This document shows positions 1-7,035 of a DNA stretch of 8,836 nucleotides, piece by piece. The notes under the pieces were generated by a model. It did not search any database and was not told the DNA's origin. It saw only the letters and a list, made by a program, of their open reading frames with translations. Position 1 is the first letter of the stretch. Each line of letters opens with the position of its first letter. This DNA comes from Chitinophaga pinensis (lineage in GTDB: Bacteria > Bacteroidota > Bacteroidia > Chitinophagales > Chitinophagaceae), in assembly GCA_945872805.1 (NCBI GenBank), contig CAMCBE010000059.1, positions 1 through 8,836 on the forward strand, in the 5' to 3' direction. The translations under genes and the position numbers were made by a program.

Positions 1-1040
1 TTTGTGAAAAAAATAAACCCCATAGTCAACACGATTCACTCTTCAGTACAGCAGAACCCGGTCAAACAACATTTCTTAACGATGCATGTGGAGTCTGCCC
101 TTCCTGTGTTAAAGCGACTGCGCTAATTCACCCAGACATTCACTTTTCATTTCCAACCATAACAAAAGACGGTATTGACAAACCTAAAAGCAATGATTTT
201 ATCGTTGAGTGGAGAAACTTTATCGCACAAACACCTTTTGGAAATGCATTCGACTGGCTTCAAAGCCTTGGAGCAGAAAATAAACAAGGAAATATTACTT
301 CGCATGAATGTGAAGACATTTTGCGTAAACTGAATTTAAAAAGTTTTGAAAGCGGTTATAAAATATTAATTCAATGGATGCCTGAATACTTAGGCGCTAC
401 CGGCAATAAACTCCTCAAAATGATTGAGGAACCTCCTCCCAATACATTATTTATTTTAGTAGCTGAAGATGAATCCAGGATTATTCCTACCATCTTATCT
501 CGCACTCAATTGATTAAAATAAATCAATTGAATAAAACAGAGATTAAAGAATGGCTGATTAAAAACCAAAGCGTGCCAACAGAGAAAGCTGAAGCGATCT
601 CTAGCATATCAGCAGGCAATCTTCGTGAGGCCTTTCAGCTAACCCATCAAAGCGATGAGAATTATCAAGAATTACTCAGGGAATGGCTAAATGCACTGCT
701 GAAAAATGGGCCAGCCGCACAGATCAAATGGATTGACGATATCAGTAAGCTGGGCAGAGAAAAGCAAAAACAATTTCTTGCTTACTTCACCCATATCCTT
801 TCAACATCAATTCATGAAAGCATACTAGGCGGATCTGAAGATAGTGGAGAAATCGAGGTTGATTTTGCTCGCAGAGTAAATAAATTGATCGCTCCTGAAC
901 AAATTGAAGCAATTGTTCAGGAATTGGATAAAGCATCCTATTATATAGAACGAAATGCCAATCCGAAAATGCTTTTCATGGCCCTAACCCTCAAAATATA
1001 TCATATCATAAAAGATAAATCAGTAATTTTGATAAACTGA
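1..1040 (+). CDS. holB: DNA polymerase III subunit delta' (clamp loader), 5'-truncated
   Basis: Subunit of the clamp-loader complex that places the sliding clamp on DNA during replication. The reading frame is open from the left edge (first full codon at base 3) to the TGA at 1038-1040, giving 345 visible residues; the start and the P-loop region lie outside the window. A zinc-module signature CGVCPSC sits at bases 87-107, with a possible fourth Cys ligand at bases 3-5. The family core GNKLLKMIEEPP is at 402-437 and the sensor/arginine-finger motif appears as SRT (498-506) where SRC is usual. The segment before the core reads WMPEYL instead of the DExH-type Walker B of DnaX, which favours delta' over tau/gamma. 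The C-terminal third is the helical collar domain. A TTG at 321 can look like a start, but the family homology runs well upstream of it. The next gene, ricT, is on the same strand 200 bases away. Family assignment is firm; the N-terminus is unseen. Confidence 0.9.
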   Translation, partial: CEKNKPHSQHDSLFSTAEPGQTTFLNDACGVCPSCVKATALIHPDIHFSFPTITKDGIDKPKSNDFIVEWRNFIAQTPFGNAFDWLQSLGAENKQGNITSHECEDILRKLNLKSFESGYKILIQWMPEYLGATGNKLLKMIEEPPPNTLFILVAEDESRIIPTILSRTQLIKINQLNKTEIKEWLIKNQSVPTEKAEAISSISAGNLREAFQLTHQSDENYQELLREWLNALLKNGPAAQIKWIDDISKLGREKQKQFLAYFTHILSTSIHESILGGSEDSGEIEVDFARRVNKLIAPEQIEAIVQELDKASYYIERNANPKMLFMALTLKIYHIIKDKSVILIN

Positions 1041-1240
1041 CACGTGATGGATAAGGGAAGGTTCTAGGTTTGATTATTGAATTATGAATGCATTTTCGCT
1101 GGTTTTAATATAAAGTGTCCACCGCCCTGTGACCAAATACCGGGCATATTGAAAGCCTCCTACAAACCACAACCCCCATATCTCATCCACACTATTGACT
1201 TAACCTAGGAGAAATAAAATTCTCTGGTAAAATAATTTTT
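1041..1240. other. Intergenic region between holB and ricT
   Basis: This 200-base gap holds no convincing gene. It contains a perfect TAnnTTTG match at 1065-1072 (listed separately). I see no strong GC-rich hairpin followed by a T-run that would end holB transcription; the best is a 4-base GCCC/GGGC pairing near 1124-1145, which is too weak to call. A TTGACT at 1195-1200 has no well-spaced partner box. The last 20 bases before the ricT ATG are AT-rich without a Shine-Dalgarno; an AGGAGA at 1207-1212 is about 28 bases upstream, too far to act as one. Confidence 0.6.
1065..1072 (+). promoter_or_regulatory. Possible Bacteroidota -7 promoter element upstream of ricT
   Basis: TAGGTTTG is a perfect match to the Bacteroidota -7 consensus TAnnTTTG and lies in the gap after holB. 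No TTG-type -33 element is found 17-23 bases upstream. If used, transcription would start near 1078-1080 and leave a leader of about 160 bases before ricT. One such match by chance in 200 AT-rich bases is not very unlikely, so this is tentative. Confidence 0.3.
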
Positions 1241-2602
1241 ATGGGATGTAGCTCATGCGGAACAAAAGACGGAAAACCAAGTGGTTGCAAAAGCAACGGT
1301 GGTTGCAGCACTGGCGGTTGTAATAGACTAAACGTTCATGATTGGCTTGCTAATTTGCCTTTTACTGACCCTGCCGTTTCGTGTAGGGTTGTAGAGATCA
1401 CCTTCAATAATGGCAGTCGAAAAGATTATTTTAAGAATACCACCCTGCACCACTTTAACAAAGGTGAAATGGTAAGCGTTGAAGGTGTAGGTGGATTTGA
1501 TGTTGGAATGGTTAACCTTAGTGGTGAACTTGTTCGATTACAATTGAAGAAAAAAAGAATTGCAGAAGATAATGCAGAGATGAAAAAAATTCTCAGAAGA
1601 TCTTCTGAAGTGGATATACAAAAATGGGAAGAAAATAAAGCCCGCGAAAAAGAAGCATTGGCAAGGGCAAGAGCGATAGCAAGACAACTTAAAGTGAATA
1701 TGAAAGTCTGCGAGGTGGAAATCCAAGCGGATGGACGTAAAGCAACTTTCTTTTATACCGCAGACGATAGAGTCGATTTCAGGGAATTGATCAAAATATA
1801 CGCGAGTGAGTTCAAGGTTAAAGTTGAAATGAAACAGATTGGAGCTCGCCAAGAAGCAGCAAAAGTGGGTGGAATCGGAAGTTGTGGTAGAGAACTTTGC
1901 TGTAGCAGCTGGTTAAATGAGTTCAAAAGTGTTACTACAGCCCTAGCACGCTATCAAAACCTAAGCATTAACCAAACAAAACTGAGTGGCCAATGTGGTC
2001 GCCTGAAATGTTGCTTGAATTATGAGTTAGACACCTACCTAGATGCTTTGCAGCACTTCCCAGACCATGTCGATGTTTTACAAACCGCTAAGGGTAATGC
2101 ACAACTCATCAAAAAAGACATATTCAAAAATATTATGTGGTATACGTTGCCAGATAGCAACAACCAATATCCACTTTCTATTGAAACGGTTAAAAAAATA
2201 AAAGCCCAAAACGAAAAAGGCATTAGACCAGAAGAACTTGAGACCGCTGAAGTTGGATCAAATTCCAAAGCAAAAGAAATAGAACCACAATTTGTTGATG
2301 TCGTGGGTCAAATCAGTCTTCGCACACTCGATAAAAATGCACAAAAGAAAAACCAACGCGAAAGACAAGCGAATGAAGGGAATAGAAATAGAGGCAATAA
2401 TGCCCCAAGGCAAGTTGGAAGAGAAATGCCAAAACAAATCACTAAAGAGGCTCCTAAGCAAATAAATAAAGAAATAACGAAGGAAGGACCTCCAAAGAAA
2501 AATATTAGCATTTCATCTGCTAGTCCAAAGCCAGCTGATCAACCTCGAAAAATTATTCGTCCAATCAAGGACAATAAAACCGATCAACAACCAGGCGAAT
2601 AA
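1241..2602 (+). CDS. ricT: RicT-like PSP1 domain protein
   Basis: A homologue of the PSP1/YaaT (RicT) family. In Bacillus, RicT works with RicA and RicF in an iron-sulfur complex that affects RNase Y-dependent mRNA maturation and phosphorelay signalling; the role in Bacteroidota is not settled. The 453-residue protein starts with a Cys cluster (C3, C6, C16, C22, C27), followed by the PSP1 region (about 45-270). That region contains the diagnostic paired motifs CGRELCC (C215, C220, C221) and CGRLKCC (C252, C257, C258), likely cluster ligands. Residues 105-150 are highly charged and probably helical. The tail from about 340 is Lys/Glu/Pro/Asn-rich and looks disordered, with a quasi-repeat of the unit PKQI(T/N)KE at 397-411. 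The ATG at 1241 is chosen because it gives the conserved MGCSSCG start; no Shine-Dalgarno precedes it. It follows holB on the same strand and ends 4 bases from the convergent permease gene. Family call is firm; cellular role is inferred. Confidence 0.92.
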   Translation: MGCSSCGTKDGKPSGCKSNGGCSTGGCNRLNVHDWLANLPFTDPAVSCRVVEITFNNGSRKDYFKNTTLHHFNKGEMVSVEGVGGFDVGMVNLSGELVRLQLKKKRIAEDNAEMKKILRRSSEVDIQKWEENKAREKEALARARAIARQLKVNMKVCEVEIQADGRKATFFYTADDRVDFRELIKIYASEFKVKVEMKQIGARQEAAKVGGIGSCGRELCCSSWLNEFKSVTTALARYQNLSINQTKLSGQCGRLKCCLNYELDTYLDALQHFPDHVDVLQTAKGNAQLIKKDIFKNIMWYTLPDSNNQYPLSIETVKKIKAQNEKGIRPEELETAEVGSNSKAKEIEPQFVDVVGQISLRTLDKNAQKKNQRERQANEGNRNRGNNAPRQVGREMPKQITKEAPKQINKEITKEGPPKKNISISSASPKPADQPRKIIRPIKDNKTDQQPGE

Positions 2603-2606
2603 GGAG

Positions 2607-3920
2607 TTAATGCAATAAACTGTTAAGTAACAAAACGCCCGCAAGTCCGGCGACGGACACTATTGTTTCCATAACACTCCATGTACGCAGGGTGTCTCGA
2701 ATATTCAAATTGAAGTACTCTTTGAATAGCCAGAAACCAGAATCATTTACATGAGAAAAGAAAAGACTTCCTGCACCTACAGCCAAAACCATTAGGTTTG
2801 GATTAGTGCCTGTAGCCAAAACCAATGGCGCTATTATTCCTGCAGATGTTAACCCAGCCACTGTTGCAGAACCTACGGCAACACGTATTGCTGCTGCGAT
2901 AAGCCAACCAAGTAATAAGGGAGGCAGCGCTAATCCCTTGAGCATATCAGCCAACGCATTACTAATGCCTCCATCTGCAAAAACATATTTCAAGGCACCA
3001 GCACCCGCAACAATCAATACAAGCATGAGCATATCTTTTAATGCTTCAGTATACGTGTTCATGATAGAAACGATGGACGTTCCACGAGATAATCCAATGG
3101 ACCAAGTAGCAAAAAGTAAACAGATAAACATGAGCATAGAAGGATCTGAAAAAAAGACAAACACTCCTTTTAGCGTAGTTGGAATGGCATAAATTAAAGG
3201 CAGCAATGAGGTGATAATCAAAATGAATACTGGAAGTAAGGCGGTAATCACACTAGTTGAAAAAGAGGGGAGTTTTGACTCATCCATTTCGCGTGGAATA
3301 AACGTTGTTCTAGGTGTACACGCAATATGCTTAACGGTCTTAGCAAATAAGGGACCTGCCAAAATAATGGCAGGAGTAGCCACTAACATGCCATACAGTA
3401 AGGTAGTTCCCATATCTGCATTCAATTGAGTTACTAATGCAGCAGGAGATGGATGTGGCGGTAAAAAACCATGCGTAACGGATAATGCGGCAAGCATAGG
3501 AATCGCCACATAAATTGCCGGAAGCTTAACCTGATAAACAATTGAAAATATCAACGGCATCAATAAAACGAAACCTACATTATAAAAAAGAGGAATGCCT
3601 AATAAAAATCCAGTACACATTAATGCCCATGTGATATATTTCTTCCCAAAAAGAGATAACATGACTATGCTAATGCGTTGTGCCGCACCTGATTCAGCAA
3701 ACAGTTTTCCAATCATAGCACCCGACATAATCACCAAGATTAGTGACCCCATGGTATCGCCAATTCCTTTCTGAATAGATAACGGAATTTTTTCTAATGG
3801 CATACCTAACATTAATCCTGCCGATATGGATACCAAAATGAATGCAATGAATGGATTAATCTTCAACCATGAGATTAATAAGATCAAGATTAAAATGGAA
3901 ACGAGTAAAACAAGAATCAT
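2607..3920 (-). CDS. GntP-family gluconate/organic-acid:H+ symporter
   Basis: Inner-membrane secondary transporter of the GntP family, whose known members import gluconate, related sugar acids or D-serine (DsdX) with protons. The 437 residues are close to the usual family length (about 440-450) and are hydrophobic throughout, with roughly 12 or more membrane segments. Family hallmarks are visible: GIPLFYNVGFVLL-type sequence at 108-120, LSVTHGFLPPHPSP at 146-159, GSATVAGLTSAGI at 350-362, and the C-terminal SHVNDSGFWLFKEYF stretch at 389-403. The ATG at 3918-3920 lies 8 bases after the cdsA stop, so it is probably the last gene of the four-gene - strand operon. Its stop faces the ricT stop at a distance of 4 bases. 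The substrate cannot be read from sequence: there is no gluconate kinase or dehydratase in the window, and the D-amino-acid enzyme 3 kb away makes D-serine only one possibility. Confidence 0.9.
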   Translation of the reverse strand: MILVLLVSILILILLISWLKINPFIAFILVSISAGLMLGMPLEKIPLSIQKGIGDTMGSLILVIMSGAMIGKLFAESGAAQRISIVMLSLFGKKYITWALMCTGFLLGIPLFYNVGFVLLMPLIFSIVYQVKLPAIYVAIPMLAALSVTHGFLPPHPSPAALVTQLNADMGTTLLYGMLVATPAIILAGPLFAKTVKHIACTPRTTFIPREMDESKLPSFSTSVITALLPVFILIITSLLPLIYAIPTTLKGVFVFFSDPSMLMFICLLFATWSIGLSRGTSIVSIMNTYTEALKDMLMLVLIVAGAGALKYVFADGGISNALADMLKGLALPPLLLGWLIAAAIRVAVGSATVAGLTSAGIIAPLVLATGTNPNLMVLAVGAGSLFFSHVNDSGFWLFKEYFNLNIRDTLRTWSVMETIVSVAGLAGVLLLNSLLH

Positions 3921-3928
3921 CGCTTAGT

Positions 3929-4822
3929 TTATCGATATAAGATATAAGAAACTATCCAAATACACGGTGCTGCAATGATGATGGAATCAAACCGATCCAA
4001 AAAACCTCCATGCCCTGGCATAAAACTACCGCTATCTTTCACCCCTGCTATTCGTTTAAATTTACTCTCAATCAAATCACCAATTGTTCCGCTAACTGCT
4101 GCAATTAAAACGAGTATAATCAAATCGATAGTTATTGATGCCATGAAATAAAAAAACACACCTATTACTATCACGCTTAGTAAAATACCACCTATTGTTC
4201 CTTCCCAGGTTTTTTTAGGAGACCAGTCAGTAAGGGGTGTTTTGCCAATCAAAGAGCCCACTATATACGCCATGGTATCATTAATCCAAATCGTTACGAT
4301 TAATAGAATAACAATGATTTGTCCACTGAATAAGGCAAGGATTGTATGAAGTGAGCTACCCTCGTTTGCAAACCCCCAAATCCAACCACTTCTCAAATTA
4401 ATGAGTAAGGCTAACGAAAGAGAAATGTATAATACCCCAAGAAGTGACCGTAAAAAATGCTTGTAAGAATACAGTTTATTGAAAAAAAATGGAGCAGGCA
4501 ATAAAAATAACGATGCTTGTATTATCCATATTCCAATTGTATCCAACGGCACATTAAGGACTTCAAGTTTTCCTGTTGTGGCAAAAAGCATGAAGCCCCA
4601 TCCTAATAAAGGGAAGCCTATCCTATCTAGCAAATGCTTTTGATGAAATGAAGGATCGATAAGTGATGATAGTTTTTGGTATTCGTACCAACAACCAAAG
4701 TGAACAATGGAAAACAAGATAAAAAAACTCCATTCATTCCAAAACATGCCGGTAAGCATGATAGCTGCAAAGATAATGGCAGTTTTGGCTCGTGTAGTAA
4801 AAACGGAAACATTAAATGCCAT
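3929..4822 (-). CDS. cdsA: Phosphatidate cytidylyltransferase (CDP-diglyceride synthase)
   Basis: Integral membrane enzyme that converts phosphatidic acid and CTP to CDP-diacylglycerol, the branch point for phosphatidylserine and phosphatidylglycerol synthesis. The 297 residues contain about eight membrane segments. The family signature runs from S253 to D279: SKFKR, then the KD pair, then PGHGGFLDRFD with its metal-binding acidic residues. Upstream are the NDTMAY motif (about 181-186) and the SPKKTWEGTIGG cytoplasmic motif (about 201-212), both typical. An in-frame TTG lies one codon upstream (4823-4825), but the ATG at 4820-4822 is the more likely start; it leaves 5 bases after the DUF2007 stop. 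No Shine-Dalgarno is seen. It is the third gene of the - strand operon and is functionally linked to psd at the right end of the window, on the other strand. Confidence 0.94.
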   Translation of the reverse strand: MAFNVSVFTTRAKTAIIFAAIMLTGMFWNEWSFFILFSIVHFGCWYEYQKLSSLIDPSFHQKHLLDRIGFPLLGWGFMLFATTGKLEVLNVPLDTIGIWIIQASLFLLPAPFFFNKLYSYKHFLRSLLGVLYISLSLALLINLRSGWIWGFANEGSSLHTILALFSGQIIVILLIVTIWINDTMAYIVGSLIGKTPLTDWSPKKTWEGTIGGILLSVIVIGVFFYFMASITIDLIILVLIAAVSGTIGDLIESKFKRIAGVKDSGSFMPGHGGFLDRFDSIIIAAPCIWIVSYILYR

Positions 4823-4827
4823 CAATA

Positions 4828-5034
4828 TTAATTTAACGCTATTTCTTTAAAAATGGCTAAGGCCTCGTTCGCGAAAACTTCAGGTACCCATAATTCGTAA
4901 TCACCTAGAAAAATATAGCTAGAATCTTGTTTATTTATCATACTGACTGGTATACCATGCTCTTCTAAAATTCCTTTTACCAAAGCGGCTTTTACCCCAT
5001 CTGAGCATACATATAGCTTAACGTAATCCTTCAT
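4828..5034 (-). CDS. DUF2007 domain small protein
   Basis: A 68-residue protein of the DUF2007 family, labelled 'putative signal transducing protein' in databases, with no established biochemical role. It has no signal peptide or membrane segment and should be cytoplasmic. The visible pattern is the family's ferredoxin-like beta-alpha-beta fold: strand KLYVCS (6-11), a helix with VKAALVKGILEEHGI (14-28), strand VSMINKQ, then a C-terminal GDYELWVPEVFANEAL helix region (44-59). It lies between the CPBP protease (4 bases upstream) and cdsA (5 bases downstream), so all three are almost certainly co-transcribed. The tight packing suggests a link to the membrane or lipid functions of its neighbours, but this is inference. 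The ATG at 5032-5034 is the only reasonable start. Confidence 0.85.
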   Translation of the reverse strand: MKDYVKLYVCSDGVKAALVKGILEEHGIPVSMINKQDSSYIFLGDYELWVPEVFANEALAIFKEIALN

Positions 5035-5038
5035 ATTA

Positions 5039-5983
5039 TTATGATAATGCTTCTAAGTGGATAGAACCCGTTAACCCCTTTCCACGATCCTTCGAAACAG
5101 ATTTAGTATAATAAATAAACAATGTATAGATCACTACTAGCGCTAACAAACCTGACCATAAGGGAAACTTGTCATCCATATTATCGGCGATATTTTTTCC
5201 TTGGATACGCAAAATATACACTTGAATCACTCCTATCGTGTTATTGAGAAAATGTGCTAAGATTGGAAGCCACAAATTACCACTTCGTGCAAAAAGAAGT
5301 CCGAGTACAATTCCCATTGCAGCCCTCGAAAGAAATCCATAAAACGAAAAATGAATTGCACTAAACAACAATGAAGTAAATATGATGCTAAACCACACTT
5401 TCCCCGTTGCTTTCGTCATCATTTGCTGTAATCCTCCGCGAAAAAACACCTCCTCAAAAATGGCAGGAGCCAACCCCATAACTAAAATGCTAATCAGCAA
5501 GTCTGGAATTCCAGTCATATGAGACAATACCAACACTTGCTTCATGTATGTGTCTTCAAGTCCTTTATAATATACACGCATACTCTCTGAAAGAGGTATC
5601 ATTTCAGTTAGTGAAGCCAACGCACCAGATAGTACAATCGTTGCCGCCATTAATGCCATCCCTATTCCAATAGTTGGAAGTGAGTTCTTTCTTCCAAGTC
5701 CCAAATAGATAAATGGTCTTTTATGTAAGAGAAATGCTGTAATGAATGCTGGAATAAAAAAAATAAAAGCAGCTAGTAGCGTTTGAATTACCCTCACCTC
5801 ATTCACAAAGGAAGGATTCATCATAGATTCCTGCATTTGTGCAATAGATTCACCGGTCATTGCTTTCCAAATAACAAAAGAAAGACCGCCGCCTACAACG
5901 AAGCCGGCGCCCATTAAGGCAATCAAGATAAAAACACCTGCACGTTCTGTCATGCCAGGTCTGTTCGGCGTTATACTTTCCAT
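5039..5983 (-). CDS. CPBP family intramembrane glutamic endopeptidase
   Basis: Polytopic membrane protein of the CPBP (CAAX protease and bacteriocin-processing, Abi/Rce1-like) family. Members cleave membrane-associated peptides in eukaryotes and some bacteria; most bacterial substrates are unknown. The 314 residues contain about eight hydrophobic segments (near 15-40, 66-87, 103-125, 160-176, 196-212, 219-234, 238-258, 275-292). All three catalytic motifs are intact: EEVFFR (E177, E178, R182), the FxxxH motif (F207, H211), and HFLNN (H244, N248). It should therefore be an active protease and not a degenerate relative. The ATG at 5981-5983 gives a short soluble N-terminus before the first membrane segment. 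It is the first gene of the four-gene - strand operon and is divergent from dusB across a 62-base gap; no clear -7 box was found for this direction. Confidence 0.92.
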   Translation of the reverse strand: MESITPNRPGMTERAGVFILIALMGAGFVVGGGLSFVIWKAMTGESIAQMQESMMNPSFVNEVRVIQTLLAAFIFFIPAFITAFLLHKRPFIYLGLGRKNSLPTIGIGMALMAATIVLSGALASLTEMIPLSESMRVYYKGLEDTYMKQVLVLSHMTGIPDLLISILVMGLAPAIFEEVFFRGGLQQMMTKATGKVWFSIIFTSLLFSAIHFSFYGFLSRAAMGIVLGLLFARSGNLWLPILAHFLNNTIGVIQVYILRIQGKNIADNMDDKFPLWSGLLALVVIYTLFIYYTKSVSKDRGKGLTGSIHLEALS

Positions 5984-6026
5984 ATAAAGATTATCAGTTT
6001 ATCTATGTATACAAAAGGCAAGTTTG

Positions 6027-6034
6027 TACCTTTG
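6027..6034 (+). promoter_or_regulatory. Probable Bacteroidota -7 promoter element for dusB
   Basis: TACCTTTG is a perfect match to TAnnTTTG and lies in the 62-base gap between the divergent CPBP and dusB genes. No TTG-type -33 element is visible 17-23 bases upstream. Normal spacing from this box would put the transcription start near 6040, only about 5-8 bases before the dusB ATG at 6046, so the mRNA would be almost leaderless. Confidence 0.5.
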
Positions 6035-6045
6035 CCATTACATCT

Positions 6046-7035
6046 ATGATAAAGATAGGCAAGATAGAATTACCGACATTTCCTTTGTTACTGGCCCCTA
6101 TGGAGGACGTCAGTGATCCTCCCTTTCGTGCAGTATGTAAAAAACATGGGGCTGACTTAATGTACACGGAATTTATTAGCAGCGAAGGCCTAATTCGAGA
6201 TGCTATCAAAAGCAGGCAGAAGCTTGATATTTTTGAAGAAGAACGTCCTGTGGGTATTCAAATTTTTGGAGGCGATGAGGAAGCGATGGCCATGAGTGCA
6301 AGAATTGTAGATACTGTTCAACCCGATTTATTAGATATCAATTTTGGTTGCCCGGTAAAGAAAGTAGTATGCAAAGGTGCCGGTGCAGCAGTATTAAAAG
6401 ACATTGATTTAATGATTCGATTAACGAAAGCGGTTATTAAATCAACTTCTATCCCGGTAACCGTTAAAACCAGATTAGGCTGGGATTTTGACAGCATCAA
6501 CATCATCGAAGTGGCTGAACGATTGCAAGATGTTGGAGTACAAGCATTATCTATTCATGGTAGAACACGAAGTCAACTCTATAAAGGAGAGGCAGATTGG
6601 AGCTGGATAGAAAAAGTAAAAAATAATTCTCGGATGCATATTCCCATTTTTGGAAATGGTGATGTAGACAGCCCTGAAAAAGCATTAGAATACAAAAACA
6701 AATTTGGAATTGATGGCATCATGATTGGCCGGGCAGCCATTGGCTATCCTTGGTTTTTTAGGGAAGTCAAACATTTTTTCAATACAGGAGAGCGATTAGA
6801 CCCACCTACATTTGAAGAAAGACTAGACGTAATCAAAGAGCATCTTCGAGCCTCGTTAAAATGGAAAGGACCAAGGGTAGGCATTTTTGAAATGCGAAGG
6901 CACTACGCCAACTACCTAAAAGGAATACCCAATGTGAAGCCACTCCGCACCAAATTGGTTATGATGGATACGCTAGAGGAGATTGAAGAAGCGCTACTGT
7001 CCTTCCAGCTAGAGGTTGGTGAGATTGGAGAATAA
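6046..7035 (+). CDS. dusB: tRNA-dihydrouridine synthase (DusB-like)
   Basis: FMN enzyme that reduces specific uridines in the tRNA D-loop region to dihydrouridine using NADPH. The 329 residues match the usual length and two-domain plan: a TIM barrel (about 1-240) and a helical tRNA-recognition domain. Conserved elements are visible in order: LLLAPMEDVSD at the N-terminus (FMN site, about 14-24), YTEFISSEG (40-48), DINFGCPVKKV with the likely catalytic C102, KTRLGW with FMN-binding K141, IHGRTRSQLY with H171, the GNGD loop at 203-206 and MIGRA at 226-230. The start is fixed by the family N-terminus, which aligns right from the ATG at 6046. The TAA stop (7033-7035) forms the outer end of the downstream inverted repeat. 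Assignment to DusB over other Dus subfamilies is by overall resemblance. Confidence 0.94.
   Translation: MIKIGKIELPTFPLLLAPMEDVSDPPFRAVCKKHGADLMYTEFISSEGLIRDAIKSRQKLDIFEEERPVGIQIFGGDEEAMAMSARIVDTVQPDLLDINFGCPVKKVVCKGAGAAVLKDIDLMIRLTKAVIKSTSIPVTVKTRLGWDFDSINIIEVAERLQDVGVQALSIHGRTRSQLYKGEADWSWIEKVKNNSRMHIPIFGNGDVDSPEKALEYKNKFGIDGIMIGRAAIGYPWFFREVKHFFNTGERLDPPTFEERLDVIKEHLRASLKWKGPRVGIFEMRRHYANYLKGIPNVKPLRTKLVMMDTLEEIEEALLSFQLEVGEIGE

Noticed and set aside
321..1040. Separate short gene starting at TTG 321
   Set aside because: The frame stays open to the left edge, and the upstream codons encode delta' zinc-module residues (CGVCPSC), so 321 is internal to holB.
1084..1113. Nine-codon leader peptide (MNAFSLVLI) before ricT
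   Set aside because: Too short to support; no Shine-Dalgarno, no repeated regulatory codons and no attenuator hairpin.
1195..1220. Sigma-70-type promoter (TTGACT with TAAAAT) before ricT
   Set aside because: The spacer is 14 bases, too short, and Bacteroidota use a different -7/-33 consensus.
2806..3192. 128-codon open frame on the + strand
   Set aside because: It lies fully antisense to the GntP permease, is low in recognisable protein features, and the - strand frame has clear family motifs.
4823..4825. TTG start for cdsA one codon upstream
   Set aside because: An ATG follows immediately at 4820-4822 in the same frame and leaves an equally compact operon gap; the TTG adds only one residue.
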